From Panagrolaimus kolymaensis (taxonomy: Eukaryota; Nematoda; Chromadorea; Rhabditida; Panagrolaimidae), in the NCBI GenBank assembly GCA_028622995.1, contig JAJQJQ010000002.1, positions 8,866,001 through 8,930,000 of the forward strand: a stretch of DNA of 64,000 nt, given 5' to 3'. The notes below the pieces were generated by a model that had not been told where the DNA came from, did not search any database, and saw only the letters and a list, made by a program, of their open reading frames with translations. This document shows, one piece after another, positions 26,220 to 39,420 of this stretch (its first letter is position 1; the number at the start of each line of letters is the position of its first letter). The position numbers were made by a program, and so were the translations under genes.

Positions 26220-28690
26220 CATAAACTATTGTTTTGTTCGAATTTTCTTAAAACATTTATCTAGCCCAACAACACTGTAAAGCATCGAGGTTTTTTATTT
26301 TCCCTTCATCAAATTTTTCATCCAAACTATGTTTTATTTGTTTTGGATTTTAAGTAAATTCATAAACTATTTTTTTTGTTCGAATTTTTGAAAACATTTT
26401 TTCTAGCGCAACAACACTGTAAAGCATCGAGGTTTTTTATTTTCCCTTCATCAAATTTTTCATCCAAACTATGTTTTATTTGTTTTGGATTTTAAGTAAA
26501 TTCATAAACTATTGTTTTGTTCGAATTTTCTTAAAACATTTATCTAGCCAAACAACACTGTAAAGCATCGAGGTTTTTTATTTTCCCTTCATCAAATTTT
26601 TCATCCAAACTATGGTTTATTTGTTTTGGATTTTAAGTAAATTCATAAACTATTGTTTTGTTCGAATTTTCTTAAAACATTTATCTAGCCCAACAACACT
26701 GTAAAGCATCGAGGTTTTTTATTTTCCCTTCATCAAATTTTTCATCCAAACTATGTTTTATTTGTTTTGGATTTTAAGTAAATTCATAAACTATTTTTTT
26801 TGTTCGAATTTTTGAAAACATTTTTTCTAGCGCAACAACACTGTAAAGCATCGAGGTTTTTTATTTTCCCTTCATCAAATTTTTCATCCAAACTATGTTT
26901 TATTTGTTTTGGATTTTAAGTAAATTCATAAACTATTTTTTTTGTTCGAATTTTCTTAAAACATTTCTCTAGCCCAACAACACTGTAAAGCATCGAGGTT
27001 TTTTATTTTCCCTTCATCAAATTTTTCATCCAAACTATGTTTTATTTGTTTTGGATTTTAAGTAAATTCATAAACTATTTTTTTTGTTCCAATTTTCTTA
27101 AAACATTTCTCTAGCCCAACAACACTGTAAAGCATCGAGGTTTTTTATTTTCCCTTCATCAAATTTTTCATCCAAACTATGTTTTATTTGTTTTGGATTT
27201 TAAGTAATTTCATAAACTATTTTTTTTGTTCCAATTTTCTTAAAACATTTCTCTAGCCCAACAACACTGTAAAGCATCGAGGTTTTTTATTTTCCCTTCA
27301 TCAAATTTTTCATCCAAACTATGTTTTATTTGTTTTGGATTTTAAGTAAATTCATAAACTATTTTTTTTGTTCCAATTTTCTTAAAACATTTATCTAGCC
27401 CAACAACACTGTAAAGCATCGAGGTTTTTTATTTTCCCTTCATCAAATTTTTCATCCAAACTATGTTTTATTTGTTTTGGATTTTAAGTAAATTCATAAA
27501 CTATTTTTTTTGTTCGAATTTTCTTAAAACATTTCTCTAGCCCAACAACACTGTAAAGCATCGAGGTTTTTTATTTTCCCTTCATCAAATTTTTCATCCA
27601 AACTATGTTTTATTTGTTTTGGATTTTAAGTAAATTCATAAACTATTTTTTTTGTTCGAATTTTCTTAAAACATTTCTCTAGCCCAACAACACTGTAAAG
27701 CATCGAGGTTTTTTATTTTCCCTTCATCAAATTTTTCATCCAAACTATGTTTTATTTGTTTTGGATTTTAAGTAAATTCATAAACTATTGTTTTGTTCGA
27801 ATTTTCTTAAAACATTTATCTAGCCCAACAACACTGTAAAGCATCGAGGTTTTTTATTTTCCCTTCATCAAATTTTTCATCCAAACTATGGTTTATTTGT
27901 TTTGGATTTTAAGTAAATTCATAAACTATTGTTTTGTTCGAATTTTCTTAAAACATTTATCTAGCCCAACAACACTGTAAAGCATCGAGGTTTTTTATTT
28001 TCCCTTCATCAAATTTTTCATCCAAACTATGTTTTATTTGTTTTGGATTTTAAGTAAATTCATAAACTATTTTTTTTGTTCGAATTTTTGAAAACATTTT
28101 TTCTAGCGCAACAACACTGTAAAGCATCGAGGTTTTTTATTTTCCCTTCATCAAATTTTTCATCCAAACTATGTTTTATTTGTTTTGGATTTTAAGTAAA
28201 TTCATAAACTATTGTTTTGTTCGAATTTTCTTAAAACATTTATCTAGCCCAACAACACTGTAAAGCATCGAGGTTTTTTATTTTCCCTTCATCAAATTTT
28301 TCATCCAAACTATGGTTTATTTGTTTTGGATTTTAAGTAAATTCATAAACTATTGTTTTGTTCGAATTTTCTTAAAACATTTATCTAGCCCAACAACACT
28401 GTAAAGCATCGAGGTTTTTTATTTTCCCTTCATCAAATTTTTCATCCAAACTATGTTTTATTTGTTTTGGATTTTAAGTAAATTCATAAACTATTTTTTT
28501 TGTTCGAATTTTTGAAAACATTTTTTCTAGCGCAACAACACTGTAAAGCATCGAGGTTTTTTATTTTCCCTTCATCAAATTTTTCATCCAAACTATGTTT
28601 TATTTGTTTTGGATTTTAAGTAAATTCATAAACTATTTTTTTTGTTCGAATTTTCTTAAAACATTTCTCTAGCCCAACAACACTGTAAAG
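26220..28690. repeat. Type C/D domain with trimeric order
   Basis: Type C tails at 26231, 26514, 26655, 27790, 27931, 28214 and 28355 alternate with D junctions near 26390, 26812, 28084 and 28508. Units of 424 bp are exact: 26231 to 26655, 27790 to 28214 and 27931 to 28355. A GCCAAAC junction at 26550 is shared with 33924 and 35200. Between 26936 and 27780 the copies are types A and B, including a TAATTTC copy at 27208. Confidence 0.85.
27790..28637. repeat. Trimeric higher-order repeat C-C'-D, two copies of 424 bp
   Basis: The order is type C, type C preceded by ATGGTTT, then type D, repeated once with an exact 424-bp period (27790 to 28214, 27931 to 28355). It is the same order and length as at 3383-4230, roughly 24 kb away, so the trimer is a real unit of spread and not a local accident. 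Confidence 0.86.
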
Positions 28691-29760
28691 CATAGAGGTT
28701 TTTTATTTTCCCTTCATAAAATTTTTCATCCAAACTATGTTTTATTTGTTTTGGATTTTAAGTAAATTCATAAACTATTTTTTTTGTTCCAATTTTCTTA
28801 AAACATTTCTCTAGCCCAACAACATTGTAAAGCATCGAGGTTTTTTATTTTCCCTTCATCAAATTTTTCATCCAAACTATGTTTTATTTGTTTTGGATTT
28901 TAAGTAAATTCATAAACTATTTTTTTTGTTCCAATTTTCTTAAAACATTTCTCTAGCCCAACAACATTGTAAAGCATCGAGGTTTTTTATTTTCCCTTCA
29001 TCAAATTTTTCATCCAAACTATGTTTTATTTGTTTTGGATTTTAAGTAAATTCATAAACTATTTTTTTTGTTCCAATTTTCTTAAAACATTTCTCTAGCC
29101 CAACAACATTGTAAAGCATCGAGGTTTTTTATTTTCCCTTCATCAAATTTTTCATCCAAACTATGTTTTATTTGTTTTGGATTTTAAGTAAATTCATAAA
29201 CTATTTTTTTTGTTCCAATTTTCTTAAAACATTTCTCTAGCCCAACAACATTGTAAAGCATCGAGGTTTTTTATTTTCCCTTCATCAAATTTTTCATCCA
29301 AACTATGTTTTATTTGTTTTGGATTTTAAGTAAATTCATAAACTATTTTTTTTGTTCCAATTTTCTTAAAACATTTCTCTAGCCCAACAACATTGTAAAG
29401 CATCGAGGTTTTTTATTTTCCCTTCATCAAATTTTTCATCCAAACTATGTTTTATTTGTTTTGGATTTTAAGTAAATTCATAAACTATTTTTTTTGTTCC
29501 AATTTTCTTAAAACATTTCTCTAGCCCAACAACATTGTAAAGCATCGAGGTTTTTTATTTTCCCTTCATCAAATTTTTCATCCAAACTATGTTTTATTTG
29601 TTTTGGATTTTAAGTAAATTCATAAACTATTTTTTTTGTTCCAATTTTCTTAAAACATTTCTCTAGCCCAACAACATTGTAAAGCATCGAGGTTTTTTAT
29701 TTTCCCTTCATCAAATTTTTCATCCAAACTATGTTTTATTTGTTTTGGATTTTAAGTAAA
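28690..29760. repeat. Short type A domain, mostly ACATTG copies
   Basis: It opens with CATAGAGG at 28694 and CATAAAAT, the third occurrence of this double marker after 23021 (the other is 44158). About seven further copies follow with ACATTG, ATGTTTT and TTCC, nearly identical to one another. It ends abruptly at a type C tail at 29774. Confidence 0.85.
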
Positions 29761-32030
29761 TTCATAAACTATTGTTTTGTTCGAATTTTCTTAAAACATT
29801 TATCTAGCCCAACAACACTGTAAAGCATCGAGGTTTTTTATTTTCCCTTCATCAAATTTTTCATCCAAACTATGGTTTATTTGTTTTGGATTTTAAGTAA
29901 ATTCATAAACTATTGTTTTGTTCGAATTTTCTTAAAACATTTATCTAGCCCAACAACACTGTAAAGCATCGAGGTTTTTTATTTTCCCTTCATCAAATTT
30001 TTCATCCAAACTATGTTTTATTTGTTTTGGATTTTAAGTAAATTCATAAACTATTTTTTTTGTTCGAATTTTCTTAAAACATTTCTCTAGCCCAACAACA
30101 CTGTATAGCATCGAGGTTTTTTATTTTCCCTTCATCAAATTTTTCATCCAAACTATGTTTTATTTGTTTTGGATTTTAAGTAAATTCATAAACTATTGTT
30201 TTGTTCGAATTTTCTTAAAACATTTATCTAGCCCAACAACACTGTAAAGCATCGAGGTTTTTTATTTTCCCTTCATCAAATTTTTCATCCAAACTATGGT
30301 TTATTTGTTTTGGATTTTAAGTAAATTCATAAACTATTGTTTTGTTCGAATTTTCTTAAAACATTTATCTAGCCCAACAACACTGTAAAGCATCGAGGTT
30401 TTTTATTTTCCCTTCATCAAATTTTTCATCCAAACTATGTTTTATTTGTTTTGGATTTTAAGTAAATTCATAAACTATTTTTTTTGTTCGAATTTTCTTA
30501 AAACATTTTTTCTAGCGCAACAACACTGTAAAGCATCGAGGTTTTTTATTTTCCCTTCATCAAATTTTTCATCCAAACTATGTTTTATTTGTTTTGGATT
30601 TTAAGTAAATTCATAAACTATTTTTTTTGTTCGAATTTTCTTAAAACATTTCTCTAGCCCAACAACACTGTAAAGCATCGAGGTTTTTTATTTTCCCTTC
30701 ATCAAATTTTTCATCCAAACTATGTTTTATTTGTTTTGGATTTTAAGTAAATTCATAAACTATTTTTTTTGTTCGAATTTTCTTAAAACATTTCTCTAGC
30801 CCAACAACACTGTAAAGCATCGAGGTTTTTTATTTTCCCTTCATCAAATTTTTCATCCAAACTATGTTTTATTTGTTTTGGATTTTAAGTAAATTCATAA
30901 ACTATTTTTTTTGTTCGAATTTTCTTAAAACATTTCTCTAGCCCAACAACACTGTAAAGCATCGAGGTTTTTTATTTTCCCTTCATCAAATTTTTCATCC
31001 AAACTATGTTTTATTTGTTTTGGATTTTAAGTAAATTCATAAACTATTTTTTTTGTTCGAATTTTCTTAAAACATTTCTCTAGCCCAACAACACTGTAAA
31101 GCATCGAGGTTTTTTATTTTCCCTTCATCAAATTTTTCATCCAAACTATGTTTTATTTTTTTTGGATTTTAAGTAAATTCATAAACTATTTTTTTTGTTC
31201 GAATTTTCTTAAAACATTTCTCTAGCCCAACAACACTGTAAAGCATCGAGGTTTTTTATTTTCCCTTCATCAAATTTTTCATCCAAACTATGTTTTATTT
31301 GTTTTGGATTTTAAGTAAATTCATAAACTATTTTTTTTGTTCGAATTTTCTTAAAACATTTCTCTAGCCCAACAACACTGTAAAGCATCGAGGTTTTTTA
31401 TTTTCCCTTCATCAAATTTTTCATCCAAACTATGTTTTATTTGTTTTGGATTTTAAGTAAATTCATAAACTATTTTTTTTGTTCGAATTTTCTTAAAACA
31501 TTTCTCTAGCCCAACAACACTGTAAAGCATCGAGGTTTTTTATTTTCCCTTCATCAAATTTTTCATCCAAACTATGTTTTATTTGTTTTGGATTTTAAGT
31601 AAATTCATAAACTATTTTTTTTGTTCGAATTTTCTTAAAACATTTCTCTAGCCCAACAACACTGTAAAGCATCGAGGTTTTTTATTTTCCCTTCATCAAA
31701 TTTTTCATCCAAACTATGTTTTATTTGTTTTGGATTTTAAGTAAATTCATAACCTATTTTTTTTGTTCGAATTTTCTTAAAACATTTCTCTAGCCCAACA
31801 ACACTGTAAAGCATCGAGGTTTTTTATTTTCCCTTCATCAAATTTTTCATCCAAACTATGTTTTATTTGTTTTGGATTTTAAGTAAATTCATAAACTATT
31901 TTTTTTGTTCGAATTTTCTTAAAACATTTCTCTAGCCCAACAACACTGTAAAGCATCGAGGTTTTTTATTTTCCCTTCATCAAATTTTTCATCCAAACTA
32001 TGGTTTATTTGTTTTGGATTTTAAGTAAAT
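29760..32030. repeat. Type C/B/F domain (partner of 49480-51750)
   Basis: Order: C, C preceded by ATGGTTT, B with GTATAGC (30106), C, C preceded by ATGGTTT, F junction near 30505, then a long run of type B. The type C tail at 29774, GTATAGC at 30106 and CATAACC at 31753 all recur 19718 bp away, at 49492, 49824 and 51471. The copies differ at single bases: the CTTTG marker at 50582 has the ordinary CTATG here at 30864. Confidence 0.86.
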
Positions 32031-33600
32031 TCATAAACTATTTTTTTTGTTCCAATTTTCTTAAAACATTTCTCTAGCCCAACAACACTGTAAAGCATCG
32101 AGGTTTTTTATTTTCCCTTCATCAAATTTTTCATCCAAACTATGTTTTATTTGTTTTGGATTTTAAGTAAATTCATAAACTATTTTTTTTGTTCCAATTT
32201 TCTTAAAACATTTCTCTAGCCCAACAACATTGTAAAGCATCGAGGTTTTTTATTTTCCCTTCATCAAATTTTTCATCCAAACTATGGTTTATTTGTTTTG
32301 GATTTTAAGTAAATTCATAAACTATTTTTTTTGTTCCAATTTTCTTAAAACATTTCTCTAGCCCAACAACATTGTAAAGCATCGAGGTTTTTTATTTTCC
32401 CTTCATCAAATTTTTCATCCAAACTATGGTTTATTTGTTTTGGATTTTAAGTAAATTCATAAACTATTTTTTTTGTTCCAATTTTCTTAAAACATTTCTC
32501 TAGCCCAACAACACTGTAAAGCATCGAGGTTTTTTATTTTCCCTTCATCAAATTTTTCATCCAAACTATGTTTTATTTGTTTTGGATTTTAAGTAAATTC
32601 ATAAACTATTTTTTTTGTTCCAATTTTCTTAAAACATTTCTCTAGCCCAACAACACTGTAAAGCATCGAGGTTTTTTATTTTCCCTTCATCAAATTTTTC
32701 ATCCAAACTATGTTTTATTTGTTTTGGATTTTAAGTAAATTCATAAACTATTTTTTTTGTTCGAATTTTCTTAAAACATTTCTCTAGCCCAACAACACTG
32801 TAAAGCATCGAGGTTTTTTATTTTCCCTTCATCAAATTTTTCATCCAAACTATGGTTTATTTGTTTTGGATTTTAAGTAAATTCATAAACTATTTTTTTT
32901 GTTCCAATTTTCTTAAAACATTTCTCTAGCCCAACAACATTGTAAAGCATCGAGGTTTTTTATTTTCCCTTCATCAAATTTTTCATCCAAACTATGTTTT
33001 ATTTGTTTTGGATTTTAAGTAAATTCATAAACTATTTTTTTTGTTCGAATTTTCTTAAAACATTTCTCTAGCCCAACAACACTGTAAAGCATCGAGGTTT
33101 TTTATTTTCCCTTCATCAAATTTTTCATCCAAACTATGTTTTATTTGTTTTGGATTTTAAGTAAATTCATAAACTATTTTTTTTGTTCCAATTTTCTTAA
33201 AACATTTCTCTAGCCCAACAACACTGTAAAGCATCGAGGTTTTTTATTTTCCCTTCATCAAATTTTTCATCCAAACTATGTTTTATTTGTTTTGGATTTT
33301 AAGTAAATTCATAAACTATTTTTTTTGTTCCAATTTTCTTAAAACATTTCTCTAGCCCAACAACATTGTAAAGCATCGAGGTTTTTTATTTTCCCTTCAT
33401 CAAATTTTTCATCCAAACTATGTTTTATTTGTTTTGGATTTTAAGTAAATTCATAAACTATTTTTTTTGTTCCAATTTTCTTAAAACATTTCTCTAGCCC
33501 AACAACACTGTAAAGCATCGAGGTTTTTTATTTTCCCTTCATCAAATTTTTCATCCAAACTATGGTTTATTTGTTTTGGATTTTAAGTAAATTCATAAAC
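32030..33600. repeat. Type A domain
   Basis: About eleven 142-bp monomers, mostly with TTCC tails and mixed ATGTTTT/ATGGTTT. The last five (ACATTG with TTCG, then TTCC copies, ending in ATGGTTT and a type C tail at 33605) repeat the order found before 26231 and before 34881. A full or partial copy of the 9-monomer unit therefore starts here. Confidence 0.85.
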
Positions 33601-33604
33601 TATT

Positions 33605-35330
33605 GTTTTGTTCGAATTTTCTTAAAACATTTATCTAGCCCAACAACACTGTAAAGCATCGAGGTTTTTTATTTTCCCTTCATCAAATTTTTCATCCAAA
33701 CTATGTTTTATTTGTTTTGGATTTTAAGTAAATTCATAAACTATTTTTTTTGTTCGAATTTTTGAAAACATTTTTTCTAGCGCAACAACACTGTAAAGCA
33801 TCGAGGTTTTTTATTTTCCCTTCATCAAATTTTTCATCCAAACTATGTTTTATTTGTTTTGGATTTTAAGTAAATTCATAAACTATTGTTTTGTTCGAAT
33901 TTTCTTAAAACATTTATCTAGCCAAACAACACTGTAAAGCATCGAGGTTTTTTATTTTCCCTTCATCAAATTTTTCATCCAAACTATGTTTTATTTGTTT
34001 TGGATTTTAAGTAAATTCATAAACTATTTTTTTTGTTCGAATTTTCTTAAAACATTTCTCTAGCCCAACAACACTGTAAAGCATCGAGGTTTTTTATTTT
34101 CCCTTCATCAAATTTTTCATCCAAACTATGGTTTATTTGTTTTGGATTTTAAGTAAATTCATAAACTATTTTTTTTGTTCCAATTTTCTTAAAACATTTC
34201 TCTAGCCCAACAACATTGTAAAGCATCGAGGTTTTTTATTTTCCCTTCATCAAATTTTTCATCCAAACTATGTTTTATTTGTTTTGGATTTTAAGTAAAT
34301 TCATAAACTATTTTTTTTGTTCGAATTTTCTTAAAACATTTCTCTAGCCCAACAACACTGTAAAGCATCGAGGTTTTTTATTTTCCCTTCATCAAATTTT
34401 TCATCCAAACTATGTTTTATTTGTTTTGGATTTTAAGTAAATTCATAAACTATTTTTTTTGTTCCAATTTTCTTAAAACATTTCTCTAGCCCAACAACAC
34501 TGTAAAGCATCGAGGTTTTTTATTTTCCCTTCATCAAATTTTTCATCCAAACTATGTTTTATTTGTTTTGGATTTTAAGTAAATTCATAAACTATTTTTT
34601 TTGTTCCAATTTTCTTAAAACATTTCTCTAGCCCAACAACATTGTAAAGCATCGAGGTTTTTTATTTTCCCTTCATCAAATTTTTCATCCAAACTATGTT
34701 TTATTTGTTTTGGATTTTAAGTAAATTCATAAACTATTTTTTTTGTTCCAATTTTCTTAAAACATTTCTCTAGCCCAACAACACTGTAAAGCATCGAGGT
34801 TTTTTATTTTCCCTTCATCAAATTTTTCATCCAAACTATGGTTTATTTGTTTTGGATTTTAAGTAAATTCATAAACTATTGTTTTGTTCGAATTTTCTTA
34901 AAACATTTATCTAGCCCAACAACACTGTAAAGCATCGAGGTTTTTTATTTTCCCTTCATCAAATTTTTCATCCAAACTATGTTTTATTTGTTTTGGATTT
35001 TAAGTAAATTCATAAACTATTTTTTTTGTTCGAATTTTTGAAAACATTTTTTCTAGCGCAACAACACTGTAAAGCATCGAGGTTTTTTATTTTCCCTTCA
35101 TCAAATTTTTCATCCAAACTATGTTTTATTTGTTTTGGATTTTAAGTAAATTCATAAACTATTGTTTTGTTCGAATTTTCTTAAAACATTTATCTAGCCA
35201 AACAACACTGTAAAGCATCGAGGTTTTTTATTTTCCCTTCATCAAATTTTTCATCCAAACTATGTTTTATTTGTTTTGGATTTTAAGTAAATTCATAAAC
35301 TATTTTTTTTGTTCGAATTTTCTTAAAACA
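33605..35330. repeat. Nine-monomer higher-order repeat, 1276 bp
   Basis: The type C tails at 33605 and 34881 and the GCCAAAC junctions at 33924 and 35200 are each exactly 1276 bp apart. Unit order: C, D, C, the GCCAAAC monomer, then B/A copies ending in an ATGGTTT monomer before the next C. A third related copy lies at 26231-26550, with the same 319-bp spacing between C tail and GCCAAAC. After 35330 the order departs, with a TAATTTC copy at 35575. Confidence 0.82.
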
Positions 35331-38300
35331 TTTCTCTAGCCCAACAACACTGTAAAGCATCGAGGTTTTTTATTTTCCCTTCATCAAATTTTTCATCCAA
35401 ACTATGTTTTATTTGTTTTGGATTTTAAGTAAATTCATAAACTATTTTTTTTGTTCCAATTTTCTTAAAACATTTCTCTAGCCCAACAACACTGTAAAGC
35501 ATCGAGGTTTTTTATTTTCCCTTCATCAAATTTTTCATCCAAACTATGTTTTATTTGTTTTGGATTTTAAGTAATTTCATAAACTATTTTTTTTGTTCCA
35601 ATTTTCTTAAAACATTTCTCTAGCCCAACAACACTGTAAAGCATCGAGGTTTTTTATTTTCCCTTCATCAAATTTTTCATCCAAACTATGTTTTATTTGT
35701 TTTGGATTTTAAGTAAATTCATAAACTATTTTTTTTGTTCCAATTTTCTTAAAACATTTATCTAGCCCAACAACACTGTAAAGCATCGAGGTTTTTTATT
35801 TTCCCTTCATCAAATTTTTCATCCAAACTATGTTTTATTTGTTTTGGATTTTAAGTAAATTCATAAACTATTTTTTTTGTTCGAATTTTCTTAAAACATT
35901 TCTCTAGCCCAACAACACTGTAAAGCATCGAGGTTTTTTATTTTCCCTTCATCAAATTTTTCATCCAAACTATGTTTTATTTGTTTTGGATTTTAAGTAA
36001 ATTCATAAACTATTTTTTTTGTTCGAATTTTCTTAAAACATTTCTCTAGCCCAACAACACTGTAAAGCATCGAGGTTTTTTATTTTCCCTTCATCAAATT
36101 TTTCATCCAAACTATGTTTTATTTGTTTTGGATTTTAAGTAAATTCATAAACTATTGTTTTGTTCGAATTTTCTTAAAACATTTATCTAGCCCAACAACA
36201 CTGTAAAGCATCGAGGTTTTTTATTTTCCCTTCATCAAATTTTTCATCCAAACTATGGTTTATTTGTTTTGGATTTTAAGTAAATTCATAAACTATTGTT
36301 TTGTTCGAATTTTCTTAAAACATTTATCTAGCCCAACAACACTGTAAAGCATCGAGGTTTTTTATTTTCCCTTCATCAAATTTTTCATCCAAACTATGTT
36401 TTATTTGTTTTGGATTTTAAGTAAATTCATAAACTATTTTTTTTGTTCGAATTTTTGAAAACATTTTTTCTAGCGCAACAACACTGTAAAGCATCGAGGT
36501 TTTTTATTTTCCCTTCATCAAATTTTTCATCCAAACTATGTTTTATTTGTTTTGGATTTTAAGTAAATTCATAAACTATTTTTTTTGTTCGAATTTTCTT
36601 AAAACATTTCTCTAGCCCAACAACACTGTAAAGCATCGAGGTTTTTTATTTTCCCTTCATCAAATTTTTCATCCAAACTATGTTTTATTTGTTTTGGATT
36701 TTAAGTAAATTCATAAACTATTTTTTTTGTTCGAATTTTCTTAAAACATTTCTCTAGCCCAACAACACTGTAAAGCATCGAGGTTTTTTATTTTCCCTTC
36801 ATCAAATTTTTCATCCAAACTATGTTTTATTTGTTTTGGATTTTAAGTAAATTCATAAACTATTTTTTTTGTTCGAATTTTCTTAAAACATTTCTCTAGC
36901 CCAACAACACTGTAAAGCATCGAGGTTTTTTATTTTCCCTTCATCAAATTTTTCATCCAAACTATGTTTTATTTGTTTTGGATTTTAAGTAAATTCATAA
37001 ACTATTGTTTTGTTCGAATTTTCTTAAAACATTTATCTAGCCCAACAACACTGTAAAGCATCGAGGTTATTTATTTTCCCTTCATCAAATTTTTCATCCA
37101 AACTATGGTTTATTTGTTTTGGATTTTAAGTAAATTCATAAACTATTGTTTTGTTCGAATTTTCTTAAAACATTTATCTAGCCCAACAACACTGTAAAGC
37201 ATCGAGGTTTTTTATTTTCCCTTCATCAAATTTTTCATCCAAACTATGTTTTATTTGTTTTGGATTTTAAGTAAATTCATAAACTATTTTTTTTGTTCGA
37301 ATTTTCTTAAAACATTTCTCTAGCCCAACAACACTGTAAAGCATCGAGGTTTTTTATTTTCCCTTCATCAAATTTTTCATCCAAACTATGTTTTATTTGT
37401 TTTGGATTTTAAGTAAATTCATAAACTATTTTTTTTGTTCGAATTTTCTTAAAACATTTCTCTAGCCCAACAACACTGTAAAGCATCGAGGTTTTTTATT
37501 TTCCCTTCATCAAATTTTTCATCCAAACTATGTTTTATTTGTTTTGGATTTTAAGTAAATTCATAAACTATTTTTTTTGTTCGAATTTTCTTAAAACATT
37601 TCTCTAGCCCAACAACACTGTAAAGCATCGAGGTTTTTTATTTTCCCTTCATCAAATTTTTCATCCAAACTATGTTTTATTTGTTTTGGATTTTAAGTAA
37701 ATTCATAAACTATTGTTTTGTTCGAATTTTCTTAAAACATTTATCTAGCCCAACAACACTGTAAAGCATCGAGGTTATTTATTTTCCCTTCATCAAATTT
37801 TTCATCCAAACTATGGTTTATTTGTTTTGGATTTTAAGTAAATTCATAAACTATTGTTTTGTTCGAATTTTCTTAAAACATTTATCTAGCCCAACAACAC
37901 TGTAAAGCATCGAGGTTTTTTATTTTCCCTTCATCAAATTTTTCATCCAAACTATGTTTTATTTGTTTTGGATTTTAAGTAAATTCATAAACTATTTTTT
38001 TTGTTCGAATTTTCTTAAAACATTTCTCTAGCCCAACAACACTGTATAGCATCGAGGTTTTTTATTTTCCCTTCATCAAATTTTTCATCCAAACTATGTT
38101 TTATTTGTTTTGGATTTTAAGTAAATTCATAAACTATTGTTTTGTTCGAATTTTCTTAAAACATTTATCTAGCCCAACAACACTGTAAAGCATCGAGGTT
38201 TTTTATTTTCCCTTCATCAAATTTTTCATCCAAACTATGGTTTATTTGTTTTGGATTTTAAGTAAATTCATAAACTATTGTTTTGTTCGAATTTTCTTAA

Positions 38301-39420
38301 AACATTTATCTAGCCCAACAACACTGTAAAGCATCGAGGTTTTTTATTTTCCCTTCATCAAATTTTTCATCCAAACTATGTTTTATTTGTTTTGGATTTT
38401 AAGTAAATTCATAAACTATTTTTTTTGTTCGAATTTTCTTAAAACATTTTTTCTAGCGCAACAACACTGTAAAGCATCGAGGTTTTTTATTTTCCCTTCA
38501 TCAAATTTTTCATCCAAACTATGTTTTATTTGTTTTGGATTTTAAGTAAATTCATAAACTATTTTTTTTGTTCGAATTTTCTTAAAACATTTCTCTAGCC
38601 CAACAACACTGTAAAGCATCGAGGTTTTTTATTTTCCCTTCATCAAATTTTTCATCCAAACTATGTTTTATTTGTTTTGGATTTTAAGTAAATTCATAAA
38701 CTATTTTTTTTGTTCGAATTTTCTTAAAACATTTCTCTAGCCCAACAACACTGTAAAGCATCGAGGTTTTTTATTTTCCCTTCATCAAATTTTTCATCCA
38801 AACTTTGTTTTATTTTTTTTGGATTTTAAGTAAATTCATAAACTATTTTTTTTGTTCGAATTTTCTTAAAACATTTCTCTAGCCCAACAACACTGTAAAG
38901 CATCGAGGTTTTTTATTTTCCCTTCATCAAATTTTTCATCCAAACTATGTTTTATTTGTTTTGGATTTTAAGTAAATTCATAAACTATTTTTTTTGTTCG
39001 AATTTTCTTAAAACATTTCTCTAGCCCAACAACACTGTAAAGCATCGAGGTTTTTTATTTTCCCTTCATCAAATTTTTCATCCAAACTATGTTTTATTTG
39101 TTTTGGATTTTAAGTAAATTCATAAACTATTTTTTTTGTTCGAATTTTCTTAAAACATTTCTCTAGCCCAACAACACTGTAAAGCATCGAGGTTTTTTAT
39201 TTTCCCTTCATCAAATTTTTCATCCAAACTATGGTTTATTTGTTTTGGATTTTAAGTAAATTCATAAACTATTTTTTTTGTTCGAATTTTCTTAAAACAT
39301 TTCTCTAGCCTAACAACACTGTAAAGCATCGAGGTTTTTTATTTTCCCTTCATCAAATTTTTCATCCAAACTATGTTTTATTTGTTTTGGATTTTAAGTA
39401 AATTCATAAACTATTTTTTT
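34870..39420. repeat. Mixed type B/C/D/F domain
   Basis: It contains type C tails at 34881, 35164, near 36153 and 36298, near 37006 and 37146, 37715 and onward; D junctions near 35037 and 36450; and an F junction near 38446. GGTTATTTA occurs near 37069 and at 37777, GTATAGC at 38047 and CTTTG at 38805. The part from 37715 onward aligns at a constant offset of 11777 with 49492 onward (37715 to 49492, 38047 to 49824, 38805 to 50582). It ends at a CCTAAC copy near 39311. Confidence 0.85.

Larger units (their letters stand above)
12650..26220. repeat. Long type A domain with ATGGTTT copies
   Basis: About 95 monomers, mostly with TTCC tails, with irregular blocks of ATGGTTT and ATGTTTT and of ACACTG and ACATTG. 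Type C copies are nearly absent, the exception being near 16007. Rare markers: CATGGAGG at 12798, 13650, near 16488 and near 22737; CCTAAC at 12921 and 13773; TTTTGTATTTT near 13274, 13416, 20667 and 22797; GCCACAC at 14909 and 15619; CCACACTATG at 16954 and 24338; TTCGTATT at 22407; TTATATTCC at 22606; CATAGAGG with CATAAAAT at 23021. These allow its right part to be aligned with 40500-45000. Confidence 0.88.
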
